A DNA stretch of 20,096 nucleotides, taken from contig JBKPHP010000006.1 in assembly GCA_046729895.1 (NCBI GenBank), forward strand, positions 1 to 20,096, given 5' to 3'. Below are positions 14,365 through 20,096 of this stretch, piece after piece. A model generated the notes under the pieces. The model was not told the origin of the DNA. It saw nothing but the letters and a program-made list of their open reading frames with translations, and made no database searches. The stretch is from DASXBA01 sp046729895. Lineage in GTDB: Bacteria; Actinomycetota; Thermoleophilia; Solirubrobacterales; Thermoleophilaceae. The position numbers were made by a program, and so were the translations under genes. The stretch's first letter is position 1, and every line of letters begins with the position of its first letter.

Positions 14365-14789
14365 TGGGGGCGAGTGGCCTCCGGGCCATCGATCACATCG
14401 GCATCGCCGTCGAGGACCTCGACCAGGCCGTCCGTCTCTACCGGGACAAGCTCGGGATGCCGGAGAAGCACCGCGAGACCGTCGAGGAGCAGGGCGTGGA
14501 GGCGGTCCTCCTCGAGATCGGAGACGGCCACGTCGAGCTTCTATCGCCGCTCTCCTCCGAGACGGCAGTGGGCCGCTTCCTGGAGCGGCACGGGCCCGGC
14601 ATGCACCACGTCGCCTACCGGACGGAGGACATCGAGGCCTCCCTGGAGGCCGCGCGAAAGGCCGGGCTGCGGCTGATCGACGACGAGCCGAGGATCGGCA
14701 TCCGGGGCAGCCGCGTGGCCTTCGTGCATCCCAAGTCCACTGGCGGCGTGCTGACCGAGCTCGTCGAGCCCGCGGAGGGCGTCCGCTGA
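14364..14789 (+). CDS. mce: Methylmalonyl-CoA epimerase
   Basis: This 141-residue vicinal-oxygen-chelate protein interconverts (S)- and (R)-methylmalonyl-CoA in propionate metabolism. It has two beta-alpha-beta-beta-beta units. The likely metal ligands are His11 (AIDHIGIAVEDLD), Glu58 (GHVELLSP), His81 or His82 (GMHHVAYRTEDIE) and Glu132 (TELVE). The SRVAFVHPKSTGGVLTELVE ending is characteristic of the family. The length is standard. The mutase and propionyl-CoA carboxylase are not in the window. It is coupled by overlaps on both sides (TAATG and TGATG). Confidence 0.94.
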   Translation: MGASGLRAIDHIGIAVEDLDQAVRLYRDKLGMPEKHRETVEEQGVEAVLLEIGDGHVELLSPLSSETAVGRFLERHGPGMHHVAYRTEDIEASLEAARKAGLRLIDDEPRIGIRGSRVAFVHPKSTGGVLTELVEPAEGVR

Positions 14790-15010
14790 TGGCAGCGGAC
14801 TATCGCCGCATCGACATCGGCTTCCAGGGCGGGCAGGTGCTGCCCGCCCGGGTCACCCAGGACAACTACGACGTGCTGCGCAAGGCGCTCGAAGACGACT
14901 CCTCCGACCGCTGGCACCTGCTCGAGACCCAGGACTCCCAGGTCGCGCTCGACCTCTCGCAGGTGGTCTACCTGCGACTGGACACCGAAGAGCAGCGCGT
15001 CGGGTTCTGA
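14789..15010 (+). CDS. Small protein of unknown function (73 residues)
   Basis: I do not recognise a family. The 73-residue protein is acidic and looks mostly beta, with one central helix (VTQDNYDVLRKALEDD) and a C-terminal strand pair (QVALDLSQVVYLRLDTEEQRV). It has no membrane segment, signal or cysteine. Its ATG overlaps the epimerase stop (TGATG), which supports real translation. Codon use resembles its neighbours. The fold impression is a small cytosolic beta-barrel or Sm/PilZ-like unit, but that is only a guess. Confidence 0.7.
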   Translation: MAADYRRIDIGFQGGQVLPARVTQDNYDVLRKALEDDSSDRWHLLETQDSQVALDLSQVVYLRLDTEEQRVGF

Positions 15011-15015
15011 GCCGC

Positions 15016-15507
15016 TTGGCGGCGGTGCCCTCGCTCGACGTCGCCCTGCTGCGACTGGCGCGAACGCGGGGTCACCGGCCGCCGCTGGAGGCCGCCGTGG
15101 CGCGCTTCTCGAGCCTCGGGCAGCACGGGCTTGGCTGGTATGCGCTCCAGGCCGGCGGCGCCGCACTCGACCCCGCCGGGCGACCGGTGTACCTGCGGGC
15201 GATTCGCGCGACGCTGGCGGCCTTCGCCGCGAACCAGGCGATCAAGTTCATCGTCCGTCGTCCGCGCCCCCGCCTGCCCGACCTGCCGCCCCTCACCGGC
15301 ACCATCACAGCGCTCTCATATCCTTCTGCGCACGCGGCCACCTCGTTCGCCGCCGCGCGCACGCTCTCGGCTGCGCTGCCGCCCGCGGTCGTCTACACCG
15401 TCGCCGCCGCAATGGCGGTTTCGCGCCTGTACCTCGGCGTCCACTACCCCAGCGATGCGCTCGCCGGGGCGGCGCTCGGCGACGCCGTTGCGAGACTGGC
15501 CCCGTGA
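15016..15507 (+). CDS. PAP2-family membrane phosphatase
   Basis: This 163-residue membrane protein carries the three phosphatidic acid phosphatase type 2 motifs: KFIVRRPRPRL (77-87), YPSAHA (102-107, with PSAH in place of the common PSGH) and SRLYLGVHYPSD (136-147). His106, His143 and Asp147 would form the catalytic set. Possible substrates are undecaprenyl diphosphate or other lipid phosphates. The start is TTG 15016; GTG 15025 in the same frame is an alternative. The stop overlaps the GTG of ychF. It is short for the family, with about four to five hydrophobic segments. Confidence 0.9.
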   Translation: MAAVPSLDVALLRLARTRGHRPPLEAAVARFSSLGQHGLGWYALQAGGAALDPAGRPVYLRAIRATLAAFAANQAIKFIVRRPRPRLPDLPPLTGTITALSYPSAHAATSFAAARTLSAALPPAVVYTVAAAMAVSRLYLGVHYPSDALAGAALGDAVARLAP

Positions 15508-16586
15508 AGGTTGGGATCGTCGGGCTACCGAACGCCGGCAAGTCCTCCCTCTTCAACGCTCTGACGAGTGGCGGGGCGCAGATCGCCGGCTATCCCTTCA
15601 CCACGGTCGAGACGAACGTCGCCGTGGTGCCGGTGCCGGATGCGCGGCTCGAGCGGGTGGCCGCCGTGGTGGGAGCCTCGCCGAGCATCCCCGAGACGAT
15701 CGAGTTCCGCGACATCGCCGGGCTGGTCCGGGGCGCCCACAGCGGTGAGGGCCTCGGCAACCGCTTCCTCTCGCACATCCGCGAAACGAACGCTCTGCTG
15801 CACCTCGTTCGAGCCCACGACGATCCTCAGGTGCCGCACCCGGAGGGCCGCGTGGATCCCGTGGCCGACACCGAGGCCGTTGAGGCGGAGCTGCTCCTGG
15901 CCGATCTCGAGCAGACCGAAAGGCGGCTCGAGCGGGTGACGCGGGAGGCCCGATCAGGAGCGAAGGCGGCAGCCGCCGAGGAGCGCTGGCTGCGCGAGCT
16001 CCTGGACGCGCTCGGCGCCGGCCGCCCGGCTGCTGCTGTTCCGCCCCCCGATGAGGCCGTCGACGCGATGGCGCAACTGCAGCCGCTGACCGCGAAGCCC
16101 GTGCTTTACGTCGCCAACGTGGCCGAGGACGACCCGCGGCGGCCGCCCGATGCGCTCGAGCAGCACGCCCGGGAGCTCGGGGCGCGCTCCACTGCGGTGA
16201 GCGCCCGTCTCGAGGCCGAGCTCGCGGAGCTCGAGCCGGACGAGGCGGCCGCGATGCGCAAGGAGCTGGGGATCGAGGACTCGGGCCTCGAGCGCGTGGT
16301 CGGCGAGGCCTTCGGGCTGCTCGATCTCGTGACCTTCTTCACGGCCCACCCCGGGGCGGAGGCTCGAGCCCGGGCGGTGCCGCGTGGCACGCCGGCCCGG
16401 CGTGCGGCGGGGACGGTTCACTCGGACATGGAGCGCGGCTTCGTGGCCGCCGAAGTGGTTCCGTGGGAGGCGTTGGTGGAGGCGGGCGGCTACGCGGCGG
16501 CCCGGGAGGGCGCCCTGCTCCGAACCGAGGGCCGCGACTACCCGGTGAAGGACGGCGACGTGGTCACGTTCCGCTTCACCACATGA
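15504..16586 (+). CDS. ychF: YchF/OLA1-type redox-regulated nucleotide-binding ATPase
   Basis: This 360-residue member of the Obg-related YchF family binds ribosomes and hydrolyses ATP rather than GTP. It has G1 GLPNAGKSS (7-15), G2 FTTVETN, G3 DIAGLVRGAHSGEGLGNRFL (70-89), the altered specificity motif NVAE (205-208), a coiled helical arm (about 125-165) and a C-terminal TGS domain (about 275-360). The last residues read DGDVVTFRFTT, where the family usually ends FRFNV. The 3' end of this gene (16473..16592) is repeated in diverged form at 18284..18396. It starts at GTG, coupled to the PAP2 gene. Confidence 0.95.
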   Translation: MKVGIVGLPNAGKSSLFNALTSGGAQIAGYPFTTVETNVAVVPVPDARLERVAAVVGASPSIPETIEFRDIAGLVRGAHSGEGLGNRFLSHIRETNALLHLVRAHDDPQVPHPEGRVDPVADTEAVEAELLLADLEQTERRLERVTREARSGAKAAAAEERWLRELLDALGAGRPAAAVPPPDEAVDAMAQLQPLTAKPVLYVANVAEDDPRRPPDALEQHARELGARSTAVSARLEAELAELEPDEAAAMRKELGIEDSGLERVVGEAFGLLDLVTFFTAHPGAEARARAVPRGTPARRAAGTVHSDMERGFVAAEVVPWEALVEAGGYAAAREGALLRTEGRDYPVKDGDVVTFRFTT

Positions 16587-16592
16587 CGAGTG
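16473..16592 (+). repeat. Direct repeat copy A: 3' end of ychF
   Basis: This is the intact copy. From 16500 to 16592 it aligns with 18305..18396 with 20 mismatches and one single-base gap, by my hand count, about 77% identity. A further 20-base stretch (16473..16492 against 18284..18303) matches at 17 positions, separated by a seven-base gap. The match continues six bases past the stop codon (CGAGTG). Confidence 0.75.
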
Positions 16593-16642
16593 GCCGCCCA
16601 ATGGGTCGATAGATCCACTGACTGGTCACTCGCCCCAAGCGC

Positions 16643-16681
16643 GTTGGCAGAAATCGTCCGGTCGTTGTCCTTGCTGCCAAC
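16643..16681. promoter_or_regulatory. Inverted repeat upstream of the glxA-type gene
   Basis: GTTGGCAG (16643..16650) and CTGCCAAC (16674..16681) are a perfect eight-base inverted pair with a 23-base spacer. They lie just before the regulator's start, so this could be a regulator site. The left arm contains TTGGCA, a fair -35 match, but no good -10 follows. Confidence 0.35.
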
Positions 16682-16694
16682 CGCTGGAGCAGGC

Positions 16695-17672
16695 ATGATG
16701 GCGCGGATGAGCGCCCGCAGAGTCGTCATCGTCGCCTTCGAAGGGGTTCAGCCGCTCGACGTTGTCGGGCCCGCCGAGGTCTTCTCGACGGCCGCGAAGC
16801 TCCAACCGCCCGGCTACGAGGTCGAGATGGTGGCGGCGGACGCCAAGCCGCTCAGGGGCTCCAGCGTGAGCCTCGCGCCCGACCGCTCAATCGCCACCTG
16901 TCGCGGTCACATCGACACCCTGATCTGCGCCGGGGGTACGGGCGTCCGCGGCGCCGCTCTGGACGAGCGGCTCGTGCGCTGGCTCCGCTCGGCTGCGAAA
17001 CGATCCGATCGGGTCGCCTCCGTATGCACGGGCGCCTTTCTGCTCGCACGTGCCGGCCTTCTCGACGGCAAGCGGGCGACCACGCACTGGTCGGCGTGCG
17101 CCGCGCTGGCGCGGTCGCATCCGGAAATCCGGGTGGAGCCGGACCCGATCTTCGTGCGCGACGGAAGCGTCTACACCTCGGCCGGCGTGACCGCCGGCAT
17201 GGACCTGGCCCTCGCCCTCGTGGACGAGGACCTGGGCCGCGAGGTCGCGCTCGAGGCCGCGCGCTGGCTCGTGCTGTTCCTGCGTCGGCCAGGCGGCCAG
17301 GCGCAGTTCAGCGCCCAGCTCGCCGCACAGGCGGCCGAGCGTGAACCGCTCCGAGAGCTCCAGGGCTGGATCGCCGACAACCTCGACGCCGACCTCTCCG
17401 TACCGGCGCTCGCCCGCGGGGTGTCGATGAGCGAGCGCAACTTCGCCCGCGCCTTCCGGCACGAGGTGGGGATGACCCCGGCGGCGTACGTCGAGGCGTC
17501 CCGGGTCGAGGGCGCCCGGATCGCGCTCGAGAGCGGAAGCCAGCCGGTCGAGCTCGTGGCCCGCCGCACCGGCTTCGGCACGGTGGAGACCATGCGCCGC
17601 GCCTTCCGCCGGCGGCTCGGGGTGAGCCCTGGCGACTACCGCAACCGGTTCAGCGCCAAGGAGGCTGCCTGA
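16695..17672 (+). CDS. GlxA-family regulator: DJ-1/PfpI domain plus AraC-type DNA-binding domain
   Basis: This 325-residue regulator has an N-terminal DJ-1/PfpI amidotransferase-like domain (about 8-190): VQPLDVVGPAEVF, then SVCTGAFLLARAGLLDGKRATTHW with Cys111, then SAGVTAGMDLALAL. A C-terminal AraC tandem helix-turn-helix follows (about 219-318): DLSVPALARGVSMSERNFARAFRHEVGMTP, then ELVARRTGFGTVETMRRAFRRRLGVSPGDYR. I chose ATG 16695 because GGAG lies five bases before it; the open frame extends to 16590 without a good site. It is coupled (TGATG) to a second DJ-1 gene, with AGGAGG near its end. The two genes sit between the two copies of the ychF 3' end. Confidence 0.93.
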   Translation: MMARMSARRVVIVAFEGVQPLDVVGPAEVFSTAAKLQPPGYEVEMVAADAKPLRGSSVSLAPDRSIATCRGHIDTLICAGGTGVRGAALDERLVRWLRSAAKRSDRVASVCTGAFLLARAGLLDGKRATTHWSACAALARSHPEIRVEPDPIFVRDGSVYTSAGVTAGMDLALALVDEDLGREVALEAARWLVLFLRRPGGQAQFSAQLAAQAAEREPLRELQGWIADNLDADLSVPALARGVSMSERNFARAFRHEVGMTPAAYVEASRVEGARIALESGSQPVELVARRTGFGTVETMRRAFRRRLGVSPGDYRNRFSAKEAA

Positions 17673-18304
17673 TGGACATCGCGATTCCCCTCTATGACGG
17701 CTTCACGGCGCTCGACGCCGTGGGTCCCTACGACGTCCTGTCGCGGATCCCCGGCGCGACGGTCACCTTCGTGGCCGTGGAACCCGGACCGCTGCGGACC
17801 GAGACCGCCATGCTGGCCCTCGTGGCCGACCGGAGGCTGGAGGACCTGCCGGAGCCCGAGGTGGTGGTGGTGCCCGGCGGCCTCGGCACGCGGGCGTTGC
17901 TCGGCGACGAGCGCCTGATTGGCTGGATCCGCCACGCTCACGAGCGCTCCCGCTACACGACGTCGGTCTGCACCGGTGCGCTGCTGCTCGGGGCGGCGGG
18001 GGTCCTGGATGGAATCGAGGCCACGACCCACTGGCTCGAGCTGGAGACGCTGGAGCGCTTCGGGGCCAGGCCGATCTCACGGCGTGTGGTCGAGCAGGGC
18101 AAGGTGATCACGGCGGCAGGGGTGTCGTCCGGTATCGACATGGCGCTGGCGCTCACCTCGCGCCTGGCCGGCGATCAGGTGGCTGAGGCGATACAGCTCG
18201 CCATCGAATACGACCCGGAGCCGCCCTTCGACAGCGGCTCGACCGCCACGGCGCGGCCGGAGACGATCGACCTCGTGCGGAAGGTGGTGAAGGCGGACGG
18301 CTAG
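17672..18304 (+). CDS. DJ-1/PfpI family protein, isonitrile hydratase-like
   Basis: This 210-residue single-domain DJ-1/PfpI protein carries the nucleophile elbow SVCTGALLLGAAGVLDG with Cys100 and Thr101. Asp15 lies in the N-terminal FTALDAVGPYDVL segment. These positions match the Asp, Cys and Thr described as catalytic in isonitrile hydratase InhA. GVSSGIDMALAL and a C-terminal EYDPEPPFDSGS segment also fit that subgroup. The reaction is unproven, because the family includes other hydratases and regulators. A strong AGGAGG (17659..17664) precedes the ATG. The last codons (VVKADG and stop) appear to lie within the diverged ychF repeat, so the natural C-terminus may have been altered. Confidence 0.88.
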   Translation: MDIAIPLYDGFTALDAVGPYDVLSRIPGATVTFVAVEPGPLRTETAMLALVADRRLEDLPEPEVVVVPGGLGTRALLGDERLIGWIRHAHERSRYTTSVCTGALLLGAAGVLDGIEATTHWLELETLERFGARPISRRVVEQGKVITAAGVSSGIDMALALTSRLAGDQVAEAIQLAIEYDPEPPFDSGSTATARPETIDLVRKVVKADG

Positions 18305-18390
18305 GCCCGGGAGGGTGCACCGCTTCGAACGGAGGGCCGCGACTAGTCGTCCTGGACGGTGACGCCATCCCGTTCCGCTTCAACGTGTGA
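18305..18390 (+). pseudogene. Relic of a ychF 3' end (TGS domain C-terminus), frameshifted
   Basis: Restoring one base after 18345 gives a reading that ends EGRDYVVLDGDAIPFRFNV and a stop at 18388..18390. This is the usual YchF C-terminus and closer to the family norm than the intact gene's own FRFTT ending. As it stands, a stop (TAG, 18344..18346) and frameshift break it. Many differences from the intact copy are in third codon positions, so the copy evolved under protein constraint before it decayed. The match to the ychF region continues six bases beyond the stop and, less well, upstream to about 18284. No start or other ychF domain is nearby. Confidence 0.75.
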
Positions 18391-18456
18391 CGAGTGCTCG
18401 CGTGCAGGGTCCATGGACCAGGAAACCGCCCCTCGTCGTCGAGCCGAGCGCCGAGC

Positions 18457-18485
18457 TTGACTTTTGCCGTCATCTGACGAGAGTT
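18457..18485 (+). promoter_or_regulatory. Putative promoter of the polysaccharide deacetylase gene
   Basis: TTGACT (18457..18462) is a five-of-six -35 match in an unusually T-rich stretch. A 17-base spacer leads to AGAGTT (18480..18485), a weak -10, which lies six bases before GTG 18492. This fits a leaderless message. No Shine-Dalgarno is visible. Confidence 0.4.
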
Positions 18486-18491
18486 GCTTGA

Positions 18492-19649
18492 GTGAGCCTG
18501 GTACCGCTCGACGGCAGGCGCGCCGGCGCGGCGGCGGGGCTGGCAGCGCTCGGGCTCGTCGCTTCGCCAGCCTTCGGGTCCACTTCCCGACCGCTCGACC
18601 TGGTGAGCGCTCGGCTCTACCAGGTCGGCCCCGACCTGGTCCTGAAGATGCGCACCGCCGAGCCGTGGCAAGCCGCTGACCTGGACGGTGGCTCGTTCTG
18701 CCTCGACCTGCACACCAGCCGTAAGTTCGAGCGGGTGTGCGTGACGGGCGGTCGGCGGCTACGGCTGCGCTACGAGCTCCTCGGGGCGGACGGCCGCGTG
18801 TGGCGCGCGAGGCTCCTCGCGGAGGGGACGCTCCGAAGGCACGAGAGCCACTCGCTGATTGCCGCGTTCCCCTTCGCCACGATCGGTCTGCATCCGGGGC
18901 CAGTCGGCTGGCGGGTGTTTTCGACGCGCGCGGCGTGCCCCGCGCCGGCCGAGCCGACCGCCCCGTGCAAGGGGAACGTTCCACGTACTGGCCTGGCGCG
19001 GTTCCGCATCCGGCGCCCACACGCGGTCGGGTGCACTCGGCACGGGCGGCCGTTCCTGCGGCATGCAAGTGGCCACCGGCGCGCGGTGGCACTGACTTTC
19101 GATGACGGGCCGAGCCCTTCCAGTCCGGCCATGCTGCACGTGCTGCACCGGTTCCGTGTGAACGCGACCTTCTTTCTCCTCGGAAGGCAGGTCCGGCGCT
19201 ACCCGCGCCTTCCCCGCCGCGAGTTGCGGGCGGGCAACGAACTCGGCAACCACTCGTTTCGCCATTCGGCTTTACCGTCGTACCGCGATCTGCGGACTAC
19301 GAACAGGCTCATCAGGGCCGCCAGTGGCTTCAGGCCGTGTCTCTTCCGCCCGCCGTTCGGGGCAGTCAGCCGCTCGCTGATCGAATCCGCGCTCGCCCTT
19401 CGAATGAGCACCGTGGGCTGGGACGTGGACCCCAGAGACTGGTCCACTCCCGGGGCGGACGCGATCGCAAGAAGGGTGCTACGCGCGGTTCATCCGGGCG
19501 CGATCGTGGTCATGCACGACGGCGGCGGATCGCGCTCCCAGACCGTTGCCGCGCTGCCGGTCATCCTGCGCGGCCTGCATCACCGCCGCTACCACGTGGA
19601 GACCGTGAGCCAGCTCCTCGGAGACCGCTTCCGCTGGTATCCGAGCTAA
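18492..19649 (+). CDS. Secreted polysaccharide deacetylase (NodB domain)
   Basis: This 385-residue protein begins with a signal-like segment: Arg9-Arg10, a hydrophobic run to about 28 and a possible cleavage after SPAFG. Residues 30 to about 190 form a region I do not recognise, beta-rich with five cysteines (70, 83, 149, 159, 181). The NodB catalytic domain (about 198-380) has LTFDDGP (Asp204, Asp205), GNHSFRHS with the zinc histidines 254 and 258, RPPFG (286-290), DPRDW (313-317) and VVMHDGG (His342). It should remove acetyl groups from peptidoglycan or another envelope glycan. The start is GTG 18492. Its stop overlaps the stop of the convergent SpoIID-like gene. Confidence 0.92.
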   Translation: MSLVPLDGRRAGAAAGLAALGLVASPAFGSTSRPLDLVSARLYQVGPDLVLKMRTAEPWQAADLDGGSFCLDLHTSRKFERVCVTGGRRLRLRYELLGADGRVWRARLLAEGTLRRHESHSLIAAFPFATIGLHPGPVGWRVFSTRAACPAPAEPTAPCKGNVPRTGLARFRIRRPHAVGCTRHGRPFLRHASGHRRAVALTFDDGPSPSSPAMLHVLHRFRVNATFFLLGRQVRRYPRLPRRELRAGNELGNHSFRHSALPSYRDLRTTNRLIRAASGFRPCLFRPPFGAVSRSLIESALALRMSTVGWDVDPRDWSTPGADAIARRVLRAVHPGAIVVMHDGGGSRSQTVAALPVILRGLHHRRYHVETVSQLLGDRFRWYPS

Positions 19650-20096
19650 CGGACCCGCACGGCCGGGCCGGCAACCGAGCCGGCCCGGACCCGGTAGACG
19701 CCGGGGCGCGGCACGTTCATCACGTAGCTACCGCCGCGTCCGGTGCGCGTCGTGGCGACATCTGCCCAGCGACCTCGCGAGCGGCGCTCCGCCACGAGCC
19801 GCCGGCCTCGGGGCGTCGGCGTGAACGTCCCGGTCAGCGTAAGCGGGAGGCTCCGGGTTCCCAGCACCGCGGCCCATGCGGAGCTGTAGCCGAGCTGAGA
19901 GGTCGAGACCGTCGTGAAGGAGGCCCAGGTGTCGTAGAGGCCCAGCCGGGAACGCAGCGTGGGTCCCGTGATGATCCTGGTGCCGCCCGTTCCGTACACC
20001 CGCGCGCGCACGATCCGCGGCGAGACGCCCCGCTCGAGGACCTTGATCATGCGGAAGCGCCCGGGCGAGTAGCGCCCGAGGCTTGCGTCCATCTGC
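19646..20096 (-). CDS. SpoIID/LytB-domain protein, C-terminal part (enters from the right edge)
   Basis: About 149 residues are visible and the reading stays open to the window edge, so the true start lies outside. The first part (LGRYSPGRFRMIKVLERGVSPRIVRARVYG, then ITGPTLRSRLGLYDTWASFT) matches the end of the SpoIID/LytB domain, known from peptidoglycan glycan-strand cleavage in sporulation but also common in non-sporulating bacteria. It is followed by a tail of about 75 residues, LTLTGTFTPTPRGRRLVAERR to VPRPGVYRVRAGSVAGPAVRVR, which looks like a small beta-sandwich repeat found on surface proteins. The Met at 20092 is internal. It is convergent with the deacetylase, and both are likely to act on the cell envelope. 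Confidence 0.8.
   Translation of the reverse strand, partial: QMDASLGRYSPGRFRMIKVLERGVSPRIVRARVYGTGGTRIITGPTLRSRLGLYDTWASFTTVSTSQLGYSSAWAAVLGTRSLPLTLTGTFTPTPRGRRLVAERRSRGRWADVATTRTGRGGSYVMNVPRPGVYRVRAGSVAGPAVRVR

Noticed and set aside
16587..16632. Inverted repeat CGAGTGGCC / GGTCACTCG after ychF as a terminator
   Set aside because: The arms are nine bases with one mismatch, but the loop is 28 bases and no T-run follows. The CGAGTG part is better explained by the duplicated ychF end.

Overview
The window is a dense, very GC-rich bacterial segment with almost no non-coding DNA. Genes overlap by GTGA or ATGA, and GTG and TTG starts are common. The gene content suggests a high-GC actinobacterium, possibly of the Thermoleophilia/Solirubrobacterales type. 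That placement is an inference from style and content, not from a marker search. I see no rRNA, tRNA, CRISPR array, integrase or transposase. No gene-free stretch exceeds 300 bases; the longest is about 187 bases and holds a gene relic and a promoter.

Layout. From position 9415 leftwards everything is on the minus strand: a TetR regulator, an alpha/beta hydrolase, rarA, a GNAT acetyltransferase and an aldehyde dehydrogenase. These are followed by a tight cofactor cluster: siroheme synthase (NAD-dependent dehydrogenase/ferrochelatase type), moaC, mogA, ccmA, ccmB, ccmC, ccmD and the start of hemA. This cluster joins tetrapyrrole synthesis, molybdenum cofactor synthesis and System I cytochrome c maturation. 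From 9431 rightwards the plus strand carries a diiron oxidase fused to a sterol-carrier domain, a DUF5519 protein, an M20 peptidase, a DUF1385 membrane protein, nicotinate phosphoribosyltransferase, methylmalonyl-CoA epimerase, a 73-residue unknown, a PAP2 phosphatase, ychF, a GlxA-type regulator, a DJ-1/PfpI protein and a secreted polysaccharide deacetylase. A SpoIID-type protein enters from the right edge on the minus strand.

Four things stand out. (1) The gene at 9431 keeps all six diiron ligands of the ribonucleotide reductase R2 fold. It also keeps the Val and Tyr positions that form the ether cross-link in R2-like ligand-binding oxidases (R2lox), and it ends in an SCP2 lipid-binding domain. 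(2) It is divergent from the TetR gene, with start codons only about 15 bases apart. Two GGTAC...GTWCC palindromes 21 bases apart lie between them, and each contains a TANNNT -10 motif facing the opposite way. (3) The 3' end of ychF is present twice, once intact and once as a frameshifted relic after the DJ-1 gene, so the glxA/DJ-1 pair sits in a cassette bounded by divergent direct repeats. (4) The GNAT gene carries an in-frame double palindrome of about 68 bases that looks like a mobile repeat element inserted at a tolerant site.
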